64,000 nt of DNA from assembly GCF_030547075.1 (NCBI RefSeq), contig NZ_JAUOQH010000021.1:1-64000 (forward strand), read 5' to 3'. The DNA comes from Alteromonas sp. 1_MG-2023. GTDB lineage: Bacteria; Pseudomonadota; Gammaproteobacteria; Enterobacterales; Alteromonadaceae. Below the pieces are notes generated by a model. It was given only the letters and a program-made list of their open reading frames with translations. It was not told the DNA's origin and did no database searches. This document shows positions 57,357-64,000 of the stretch, one piece after another. Position 1 is the stretch's first letter; each line of letters opens with the position of its first letter. The translations under genes and the position numbers were made by a program.

Positions 57357-58106
57357 CTATTCAGGATTATTTAGCTTAGCGTTGAGCTTTCTAATTGAAT
57401 CGTCAACTGATACCCCTTTTAGCTCACAAACCTGAAAAAAATTGTAAATATGTTCATACATTAATTGATGTGCACTTTCTGCATCACTTCGCCGTAACGC
57501 TTCAAAGATAGCTTTGTTAGCCACAAGAAACTGGTTACGATCTTTTACCATCTTTAAATAAGTTGGAAGCAAGAACTCACTAATTGGTGCTCTCGCAAAT
57601 AAGATTGCTTTATTAGCAGCGCATGAAGCAATTAAATAATGAAATTCTAAAATGGCTTCTAGAAATTCAACAGGCTCACCGATAGATATCTCGGTTCTTT
57701 TGAGGTTATCTTCGATTTTCGCTGAAACACTATCGCTCATTTTCTGGGCTGCCAATCTTGCCGTCGCAGGCTCAAGTGCCAAGCTTAATTCACTAAGCTC
57801 TCTGTATGAAATATCATGTAATATGAACGCTTGATGCATTGCGTTAGCAGAAATACTCGGGCATGGTGCCGCAATCACCATTCTTCTTCTCGGCCCCCTT
57901 ACAATTAATCCAGCACTTTCAAGCTTACGAAGAGCTTCACGAACGGTCGGTCGGGTTACACCTAACTTTTCAGCAAGATCGTGTTCGACAGGCAGTAAAT
58001 CACCAGGAACTAAAGATCCATCCATTATTTTTTCGCGAATAGTTTCTTCAGCTAACTGATAAGCTGTAGAGCGCTTGAGGGAAGGGATATGCTTATCTAG
58101 CATCAC
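57357..58106 (-). CDS. GntR family regulator, FCD (FadR/PdhR-type) subgroup
   Basis: A 249-aa regulator with an N-terminal winged helix (about 12-75; DLAEKLGVTRPTVREALRKLESAGLIVR) and a C-terminal all-helical FCD ligand domain (about 90-235) with metal-ligand-like His in FHYLIASCA and LMYEHIYNF. FCD regulators usually sense carboxylic acids. The start is GTG 58106 or the next codon ATG 58103; AGGAG upstream suits the GTG. It probably controls glpT and the PanE-like gene downstream on the same strand. Confidence 0.9.
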   Translation of the reverse strand: MMLDKHIPSLKRSTAYQLAEETIREKIMDGSLVPGDLLPVEHDLAEKLGVTRPTVREALRKLESAGLIVRGPRRRMVIAAPCPSISANAMHQAFILHDISYRELSELSLALEPATARLAAQKMSDSVSAKIEDNLKRTEISIGEPVEFLEAILEFHYLIASCAANKAILFARAPISEFLLPTYLKMVKDRNQFLVANKAIFEALRRSDAESAHQLMYEHIYNFFQVCELKGVSVDDSIRKLNAKLNNPE

Positions 58107-58505
58107 TTGGTGATACTCCTTGAAGGCAAAGTTTAAGTTTCAATTCTTATCCATTTGTAAAGTAGTTGAAACCGTTCATATTCAATGCAAATTTACCTTA
58201 TGTTACGCAATTTTGTCTACTTGTACCCTTGTAATACAACGAAACAAGCTATCATAAGTGGTCTTACTAAGCTCAACGTAAAGCGATGTTGAGTTTTAAT
58301 AAATTGTTTAGAAAAGGGGGGCGCCTGCCCTACACATTTGAGCTCAGCGACATTTAACTACTCTTTACATTTACTCAATGGCGAGCGTTGCGAGTTTACT
58401 TTATGATCTTTACATTACTAGCATGACTGCTATTTTTATCGATACTCAGTCAGCGAGGAACTGCTCGCATGACGAACTTTTTTTAAGTGGGAAGGATCAA
58501 CATCA
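58107..58505. other. divergent regulatory region between GntR gene and DUF6152 gene
   Basis: 399 bases with no gene. It contains the FCD-type palindrome at 58229-58239, and AAGGA about 10 bases before the DUF6152 ATG. Otherwise AT-rich with no hairpin terminator. Confidence 0.5.
58229..58239. promoter_or_regulatory. candidate GntR/FCD operator
   Basis: TTGTAATACAA is an odd-length perfect palindrome of the FadR/PdhR-like form (TnGTnnnACnA), placed about 120 bp upstream of the GntR gene. It suggests autoregulation. Confidence 0.45.
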
Positions 58506-60290
58506 ATGTGGAATCTACGATGCCTATGTGTACTTGTAGCGCTTATTATACCCAATGTGGCCTTTGCCCATCATGGAAGTAGTGGGCAATTTGAAACCAA
58601 TAAAACGATTGAGTTGGCTGGCGACATTACTCGGGTACGGTTAGTAAACCCGCATGCCTATGTGTATTTCGATGCTACGAACGACGATGGCAGCGTGACT
58701 AATATGCGTTGTGAACTGCAATCAGGCTCGTTACTTAAACGTAGAGGTTGGAACACTGAACAATTCAAAACAGGCAGTGCTATTACCATACTGGGCTCTC
58801 CAGATAGGAACGACCCAACTACCTGTTACATGCAACAAATTACTTTCGAAAATGGAATAACAGCTACCCGCAATAGTGTGTTTAACGATGATGGTAGTTT
58901 GGTGGTCAGTGATGACGGTAACGCTTCATCACAAACTCAAAGTGAAATTGTTGAACAACGCCCTATTATTCGCACAGACGGTACGCCTAACATTGAAGGA
59001 AACTGGGCAATGGTGCGAAAAGAAGGCAGTAGACCTGGCGGTGGCGGCTCTTTTGCTCAGTTAACCGAAGCAGGTGCTTTGGCGGTTGAAGGGGCCACGC
59101 AAGATGAAAACCCACGATACCAATGTGAACCTACGAATATCATCATGGATTGGTGGTTTGATCTTATGGTTAATAGGATTGAACAATCAAGCACCCAAAT
59201 AAACTTAACTTACGGCTTTATGAGCCTTGAGCGCACTATTTACTTAGATGGCACCGCAATGCCCGAAAATTACGAGCCTAATCGCGCTGGGTTTTCAACC
59301 GGTGTATGGGAAGGTAATACATTAGTGGTAACCACTACGGGGTTTGACGAAGGATGGTTGATGGCCCCCATGGGTGGCAACCCTGGAGGCGGTCCTGGTG
59401 GCAGGCCTGATGGAAAACTAGGTGGAAATGCAGATGGAAAGCCTGGCGATGCCAGCTCTGAGAATGCCCAAGACAACGCCCGCCCTCCTCGTCCTGAAGG
59501 CGCGCCTGATGGTAGAAATGGCCCACCAGGAGGCCCGCCCTCACCGGCTAAAAACAGCAGCGAGCTTGTGATTGTAGAGCGTTTCTCTCTGAACGAAGAC
59601 GGTACGGTATTAAAACGTGAATATACCATTACCGATCCGCTTTATCTTAAAGCACCTATGACAGGTTCAGATGAAGTAACCATCACACAAGACAGCTATC
59701 AGCCTTATGACTGTGACGACCTTACTGCCGAACGAGGCTCAGGCAATCTTGATCCCAGCGCCACAAAACCTAACAACGAAGCTACAGGCAATGATGTTTC
59801 AAAAAGCGGCAAAGTAAACAGTCAATCTGTGATGAGCACGCTTTACAAGCTTGAAGATTCAAAGGTAGGTCAAACCATATCAAGTACGCAGTGGGGCTAT
59901 CCTATTGTGCTTTCCTTACACGCAATTGGCATGGCGACCATGGTGGGCATTGCGCTTATGTTAACCCTTCGCGTGCTAGGCTTCGCTTCAGTCATTCCGG
60001 TTACTGCAATGGCAAGCTATTGGAATGTTGCTTTAATTGGCTTTGGCATTAATTTAGTTTCAGGTGTGGCGCTATTTTGTGGAAACGCATCCGAGCTTTA
60101 TTTCAACTGGGCATTTCGCATTAAAATTTTATTGGTTATTGCTGGCCTTGTACTTACATGGTGGTTGGTCACCATTTGTATAAAACAAACTGACAAGATA
60201 TCGACCAAGCACAAAAAGCTTGCCGCTATTGGCATAGTCAGTTGGGTGGCCGCTATCATTGCTGGCCGCTTAATCGGCTACATGTCTTAA
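58506..60290 (+). CDS. DUF6152 periplasmic domain fused to a four-helix membrane domain
   Basis: A 594-aa fusion. A Sec signal peptide (1-21, ending AFA) precedes AHHGSSGQFETNKTIELAGDI and VNPHAYVYFD, the DUF6152 hallmark (about 21-120). A second periplasmic domain (about 155-285 and 350-405: FDLMVNRIEQSSTQINLTYGF, TDPLYLKAP) is split by a Gly/Pro-rich collagen-like stretch at about 287-349. The C terminus has four helices (about 463-592) that resemble the next gene product, sharing patterns such as ALIGFxIN(L/V)VSG. The function is unknown; paired His residues hint at metal or haem binding (inference). It starts the cluster that runs to 62366. Confidence 0.75.
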   Translation: MWNLRCLCVLVALIIPNVAFAHHGSSGQFETNKTIELAGDITRVRLVNPHAYVYFDATNDDGSVTNMRCELQSGSLLKRRGWNTEQFKTGSAITILGSPDRNDPTTCYMQQITFENGITATRNSVFNDDGSLVVSDDGNASSQTQSEIVEQRPIIRTDGTPNIEGNWAMVRKEGSRPGGGGSFAQLTEAGALAVEGATQDENPRYQCEPTNIIMDWWFDLMVNRIEQSSTQINLTYGFMSLERTIYLDGTAMPENYEPNRAGFSTGVWEGNTLVVTTTGFDEGWLMAPMGGNPGGGPGGRPDGKLGGNADGKPGDASSENAQDNARPPRPEGAPDGRNGPPGGPPSPAKNSSELVIVERFSLNEDGTVLKREYTITDPLYLKAPMTGSDEVTITQDSYQPYDCDDLTAERGSGNLDPSATKPNNEATGNDVSKSGKVNSQSVMSTLYKLEDSKVGQTISSTQWGYPIVLSLHAIGMATMVGIALMLTLRVLGFASVIPVTAMASYWNVALIGFGINLVSGVALFCGNASELYFNWAFRIKILLVIAGLVLTWWLVTICIKQTDKISTKHKKLAAIGIVSWVAAIIAGRLIGYMS

Positions 60291-60301
60291 GGAGGTTACC
60301 T

Positions 60302-60820
60302 ATGAATTCATTACTTTCGTGGGTTATCGACACCCTTAGTGCTAGCCCTATCAGCGGTTTTGTTATGGACAATGCCGTCGTGTTCCCAGTCTTAGAAATG
60401 GCACACTTTTTAGGGCTGTGTTTACTTTTTGGTTCGCTGCTTATCGTTGATTTGCGAATGGTGGGCTTTGCCAAGGCTGTGCCCATCAAGCAGGTAGACG
60501 TGTTTTTACGTTGGGCGTTAATCGGTTTCGCTATCAATGTGGTTTCGGGCTTGCTCTTTGTAGTGGGCGACTCTGACAGATACCTTGTAAATATTGCGTT
60601 TGGGGCCAAAATGGCCTGCATTTTATTGGCGGGCATTAACACCTTGTACTTTATAAAATGTATTAAACCGCAAATGGCTACTATGCCCTTGTCTGCACGC
60701 GCGTTGAATACCCCAGCGCAACTAGGCAAAAATGCGCATGTGGTCGCCTGGTTGTCACTTTTCTTGTGGACCAGCGTTATTATTTTAGGGCGCTTTATTC
60801 CTTATGTGGAAACACCCTAA
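60302..60820 (+). CDS. DUF6644-like four-helix membrane protein
   Basis: A 172-aa membrane protein with about four helices, preceded by a strong GGAGG site that fixes the start at 60302. The stretches EMAHFLGLCLLFGSLLIVDLR and ALIGFAINVVSGLLF match the C-terminal domain of the fusion protein upstream, including a conserved His in helix 1 and the LRxxGFAxxxP turn. This suggests a tandem duplication and a possible hetero-oligomer. It has an 11-bp gap from the fusion gene and abuts the HupE-like gene. Confidence 0.78.
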   Translation: MNSLLSWVIDTLSASPISGFVMDNAVVFPVLEMAHFLGLCLLFGSLLIVDLRMVGFAKAVPIKQVDVFLRWALIGFAINVVSGLLFVVGDSDRYLVNIAFGAKMACILLAGINTLYFIKCIKPQMATMPLSARALNTPAQLGKNAHVVAWLSLFLWTSVIILGRFIPYVETP

Positions 60821-61525
60821 TTGGCAAGATTCATGTGTGCACGGGCTCTGTCAGCTTTTCTTTTAACGAGCCTTTTAGTTGGACTGTTAACTTCACTGTT
60901 AGCGTCACCCGTGGCATTTGCTCACGGTGTAGCACAACAAGATCAAGGCTTTATAGCCAATGCCTTCGGTGTTCACGTTTGGCCGTTTATGTATTTGGGC
61001 GCCAAACATATGGTAACTGGATACGACCACCTGCTTTATCTTGTGGGGGTCATTTTCTTCTTATCGAAACTTCGGGATATAGCCATATTTGTAAGCCTTT
61101 TTGCTTTAGGGCATTCCATTACACTACTGGTTGGTGTGCTGTCTGGTCTCCATGTAAACCCCTATCTTATTGATGCCATTATTGGCATATCTATTTGTTA
61201 TAAAGCACTGGAAAACCTAAGCAAGTTTCGCTTTTTAAACCCTAAAATAGCCGTGTTTAGTTTTGGGTTAGCTCATGGTTTTGGGCTTTCAAGTAAACTT
61301 CAAGACTTAGCGCTGTCAACGAACGGACTTATACCTAACATGCTGGCATTTAATTTGGGTGTCGAAATTGGCCAATTGTTGGCCCTTGTAATTTTGCTTA
61401 GTAGCTTATCTTGGTTACGTAAGCAGCCCCACTACCCTGCTATATCAAACACTGTGAATATAGGGCTATTTGGTGCAGGGCTTATGTTTTTCGGCATGCA
61501 CTTTACCGGCTATTTGTTGCGCTGA
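60821..61525 (+). CDS. HupE/UreJ-like membrane protein
   Basis: A 234-aa protein with an N-terminal signal-like helix ending SPVAFAHG and about six further helices. The HupE/UreJ_2 signature KHMVTGYDHLLYLVGVIFF, then ALGHSITLLVGVL and FGLAHGFGLSSKL, carries His and Asp residues that in HupE/UreJ relatives are thought to handle nickel or cobalt. No hydrogenase or urease gene is near, so the metal role is open. Start: TTG at 60821, directly after the previous stop, or ATG 60833; neither has a clear site. Confidence 0.82.
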   Translation: MARFMCARALSAFLLTSLLVGLLTSLLASPVAFAHGVAQQDQGFIANAFGVHVWPFMYLGAKHMVTGYDHLLYLVGVIFFLSKLRDIAIFVSLFALGHSITLLVGVLSGLHVNPYLIDAIIGISICYKALENLSKFRFLNPKIAVFSFGLAHGFGLSSKLQDLALSTNGLIPNMLAFNLGVEIGQLLALVILLSSLSWLRKQPHYPAISNTVNIGLFGAGLMFFGMHFTGYLLR

Positions 61526-61688
61526 CATGTATGAGACATGCGTGAGATATGTAATGGGTAACGCATTTAGGTAATGCCCAATAGACATAAAATACGCCCT
61601 GAAAAATGCGTAACAAACAGTACAGCTAACAACAAAAGAAAGCATTAATACTGCGGTAATAGAAACCGCAGTGAAGGATAAACAAATA

Positions 61689-62366
61689 ATGACATTGTTG
61701 AACAAAATCATACTCACCACCGTCGCCGCGGGCGCTATTTTAGTGGTGGCTATTTTGCCCGCAGAATATGGCATCGACCTTACAGGTTTAGGCAGTACAC
61801 TTGGCCTTGTCGACATTGCTAAAAGTGACGGGGCGAAAGCGGAGCTTTCACAAGATAAAAGCGCTAGCCGTTTTGATACACAAGACTTAACGCTATCATT
61901 TAACATTGGTGAATACGATCCCACCGCCGAGCGTATAAACGAGTCGGTACAAGGGCTTATTCACCTTGAAAATAAACCATTTAAATCAGAAACCTTTGAT
62001 ATTGAAATTGAAGACTACGGCGAAATAGAACATAAATTCATTATGCCGGCTGACAGTACATTCGTGTATAGCTGGGAAGTACTCAATCCTAGTGGCGAAG
62101 GCGTGTATTACGATTTTCATGGCCACCCTTCAAGCCAAGACGCTACCGACTACCCTGAAGGGTTTGAAATGGCCTATGCCAGAGGTGAAGGTACTAGCCA
62201 AAGTGGCGCTTTCACAACGCCGTTTTCTGGCTACCATGGCTTCTACTTTATGAATATTGAACAAGGCCCTATTACTGTTAGGGTTACCGTAAGCGGCTAC
62301 TGGAAAGAACATAAAGAAATGTTTCGTGCGGTAGATGGCAAAGTGATAACCAAAGTCCCTTTTTAG
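61689..62366 (+). CDS. single-pass transmembrane-anchored periplasmic protein
   Basis: A 225-aa protein with one N-terminal helix (about 5-24) and a soluble periplasmic domain. Segments such as FIMPADSTFVYSWEVL, YYDFHGHPSSQDATDYPEGFEMAYARGEGTSQSG and TPFSGYHGFYFMNIEQGPITVRV look like a beta-sandwich of a type often annotated 'transmembrane anchor protein'. It has several His in the FHGHP/GYHGFYF loops. The start is ATG 61689, with AAGGA 10 bases before it. It probably belongs with the three genes upstream (163-bp gap after the HupE-like gene). Confidence 0.75.
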   Translation: MTLLNKIILTTVAAGAILVVAILPAEYGIDLTGLGSTLGLVDIAKSDGAKAELSQDKSASRFDTQDLTLSFNIGEYDPTAERINESVQGLIHLENKPFKSETFDIEIEDYGEIEHKFIMPADSTFVYSWEVLNPSGEGVYYDFHGHPSSQDATDYPEGFEMAYARGEGTSQSGAFTTPFSGYHGFYFMNIEQGPITVRVTVSGYWKEHKEMFRAVDGKVITKVPF

Positions 62367-62479
62367 AAAAATAACCTGGCCTTTAATGATGCAAGTGATG
62401 CGTGGAGGCCATATTTTTTTGAAATTATTTGAAGTGTAGTTCTTTCTCTTTAGTATTGGAATGACGCTAAGAGTACAAC

Positions 62480-62950
62480 ATGGATCTCAAAAAACTAAAC
62501 ACCGCCGTTTTAATTGGCCTTCTAGCCAGCATCGTATTTATTCTGCTTCAGCCTCTTTTTGGTATGTCGACATTAACCTCTAGACATGCGTCAGCATATA
62601 TAGAATCGGGCAATTACTCTGAAATAATGGCGGCTGTCTTAGCATGGGCTGTTCATATTAGCGTTTCGGTATTTTACGCCGTACTAGCAAGTGTGATTTA
62701 CAATATAAACGCTTCATATATAGTAAGTTTTGTACAGATTGTTGTTTTAGGCTGGCTTACCACGCTTATTGCTACACCAGCGAATGAATGGGTTATCAAG
62801 CTAGTGACTACTGGCCAATACACTGCTATTAGCGCTTTATCGAATGTAAATACTGACGTTGGCCCTAAACTTTGGCTTCATATTATGTTCTTTGTATTGG
62901 TGATTTTAGGCCTTTCACTCGCTAGGCTAGTTGCAAAGAAACAACGCTAA
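62480..62950 (+). CDS. hypothetical four-helix membrane protein (156 aa)
   Basis: I do not recognise this protein. Four hydrophobic segments lie at about 8-27, 53-73, 77-97 and 127-148, with a periplasmic-type loop GMSTLTSRHASAYIESGNYSE after the first and a basic C-terminal end (RLVAKKQR), so both ends are likely cytoplasmic. It lies 113 bp after the anchored protein and 153 bp before the FtsZ-like gene, on the same strand as both. Its role is unknown. Confidence 0.65.
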   Translation: MDLKKLNTAVLIGLLASIVFILLQPLFGMSTLTSRHASAYIESGNYSEIMAAVLAWAVHISVSVFYAVLASVIYNINASYIVSFVQIVVLGWLTTLIATPANEWVIKLVTTGQYTAISALSNVNTDVGPKLWLHIMFFVLVILGLSLARLVAKKQR

Positions 62951-63103
62951 GCCACCTTTTTTAAATATTATCTCTTATAAACATAGCCTATGTAAATCTG
63001 AAGTCAGCGGCTTTTTCTGACATGTGAAGTTGGGTGCGTCAGTTTTTACCGCATCACTACATCATTCTTAATACTCTACTTCGGTTTAGTTTAGGTGATG
63101 GTC

Positions 63104-64000
63104 ATGTTGGAAAAAGATGCAACAAAAATAAAAATTCACGTAATAGGTGTGGGTGGTTGTGGTGGTAACGCCGTTAGCAATATGTCTTCTGGTTCAGGGC
63201 ACAGTAATATTAGGTTTAGCTCGATTAATACAGATATTTCGGCGCTAAACCAGTGTCAGAATCTTTCACAGAAGCATTCACATGAACATTCACAAAAACA
63301 CTCACAAGAGCATCCACTAAAACATGAAGTAGTGTTGATTGGTGAGCACACTACAAAAGGTTTCGGCGCAGGTGCCAACCCAGAAGTGGCGAAACATGCC
63401 GCCGAACATAGTATTGAGCTATTAAAAACTCTGATTGCTGACGACACTCTCATTATTGTTATTGCAGGGCTTGGTGGAGGGACCGGTAGCGGTGCTACTT
63501 CCGTGTTGTTAGATTTGGCAGCAGAAATGGGAATAGATGCCCTTTGCTTTGTTACCCTCCCCTTTAAGTCTGAAGGGGAAAAACGTAAAGAGATAGCGTA
63601 TCACGCGCTAGAAGAGATTAAGCGTAAAGCCAACGCAACATTGGTGCTATCAAACGACGCTCTTATTACCGCACTTGATGCAACGGTGGGCATTATCAGC
63701 GCCTTTCGACACTGCGACACACAAATGCAGCGAATTATTGAATCTATCATTACCATGCTAACCAGCACAGGTTACATCAATGTAGATATCAACGACTTCA
63801 GCCACATTCTATCACTTGAAGGTGATACCGCCCTTGGCGTTGGCGTGGCAAACAGTGATGAAACCCTTTGTGATGCCTTAAGCCATGCGTTAAAGAACCC
63901 ATTAGTGCAAACCAACCACATAAGAGGCACGCAAGGCGTAATAGTACAGCTATCTTGTCAACAAGAGCCCAGTATTTCAATGTATGAAAGTATGCTGGCA
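63104..64000 (+). CDS. divergent FtsZ-like tubulin/GTPase paralogue (partial, runs off the window)
   Basis: 299 codons are seen with no stop before 64000. The order of motifs is that of FtsZ: IHVIGVGGCGGNAVSNM (11-27), INTD (41-44), TKGFGAGANPEVAKHAAE (84-101), the GTP-binding GGGTGSG loop (124-130), VTLPFKSEGEKR (150-161), SNDALI (183-188), and the T7 catalytic loop NVDINDF (226-232) with both Asp kept (D228, D231). Unusual is a His/Ser/Gln/Glu-rich insertion at about 56-74 and a Cys in the glycine loop. No dcw genes are near, so it is an extra copy. The start at 63104 has AGGTGA upstream; ATG 63098 is the alternative. Confidence 0.88.
   Translation, partial: MLEKDATKIKIHVIGVGGCGGNAVSNMSSGSGHSNIRFSSINTDISALNQCQNLSQKHSHEHSQKHSQEHPLKHEVVLIGEHTTKGFGAGANPEVAKHAAEHSIELLKTLIADDTLIIVIAGLGGGTGSGATSVLLDLAAEMGIDALCFVTLPFKSEGEKRKEIAYHALEEIKRKANATLVLSNDALITALDATVGIISAFRHCDTQMQRIIESIITMLTSTGYINVDINDFSHILSLEGDTALGVGVANSDETLCDALSHALKNPLVQTNHIRGTQGVIVQLSCQQEPSISMYESMLA

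Noticed and set aside
59270..59629. 119-codon Gly/Pro-rich frame on the minus strand
   Set aside because: It is a shadow of the Gly/Pro-rich part of the DUF6152 fusion gene; low-complexity GC-rich DNA keeps both strands open.
63256..63453. Cys-rich open frame on the minus strand (repeated CECFCECS)
   Set aside because: It is the antisense of the His-rich insertion of the FtsZ-like gene; the Cys codons are simply the complement of the His/Ser/Glu repeat.

Overview
The window looks like a chromosomal segment of a marine gammaproteobacterium of the Alteromonas type. The grounds are a moderate-to-low GC content, protein families typical of Alteromonadales (class II DAHP synthase, PqiABC, paired RND pumps, DUF6279 and DUF3820 proteins, the RimK-like/GNAT-C39 pair) and tight gene packing with ATGA overlaps. 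The genus is inferred from the overall look of the proteins, not from a search. I see no insertion sequence, prophage, CRISPR array or rRNA, so this is mostly ordinary core genome with a few poorly characterised islands.

Layout. 1-485 holds 71-bp tandem repeats carrying the 3' end of a tRNA-Val gene, then a broken tRNA-Val copy. 486-6021: orphan REC-TPR protein, acetyltransferase, moaA, Atm1-type ABC exporter, DUF3820. 6231-12162: MFS exporter, class II DAHP synthase, low-molecular-weight phosphatase with BtuC/BtuD-like transporter genes, pepE. 12133-17468 is the biotin locus: bioB-bioF-bioC-bioD on the minus strand, chained by stop/start overlaps, with bioA divergent. 17557-25104: two small unknowns, the RimK-like ligase with a GNAT-C39 protein, a Ca2+/Na+ antiporter, and asnS. 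26565-31110: pqiABC followed closely by a diguanylate cyclase. 31187-40573: two RND efflux systems, the second divergent from a TetR gene with repeats that look like operators. 40693-49862: redox and stress genes (CBS protein, two MDR oxidoreductases, LysR, cytochrome b561, large catalase, SDR) and a luciferase-like monooxygenase split by a frameshift. 50153-58106: asd, a VOC protein, a membrane ClpP-like protein, a DUF6279 lipoprotein, a ketopantoate-reductase-like gene, glpT and an FCD-type GntR regulator.

The last 5.5 kb is the least explained part. 58506-62366 is a four-gene membrane/periplasm cluster (DUF6152 fused to a four-helix membrane domain, a free paralogue of that membrane domain, a HupE/UreJ-like protein, and a single-pass anchored protein). 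Then comes an unknown four-helix membrane protein. From 63104, running off the window end, is a divergent FtsZ paralogue with intact GTPase motifs and a histidine-rich insertion. It lies outside any division-gene cluster.

The best candidates for under-described biology are the FtsZ-like protein with its neighbour, the 58.5-62.4 kb cluster, the RimK/GNAT-C39 pair, and the tRNA-derived repeats with a 13-bp T-loop insertion. Several starts were moved from the longest reading frame because a ribosome binding site or an ATGA overlap fixes them. These include TTG starts for moaA, the DAHP synthase and bioA.
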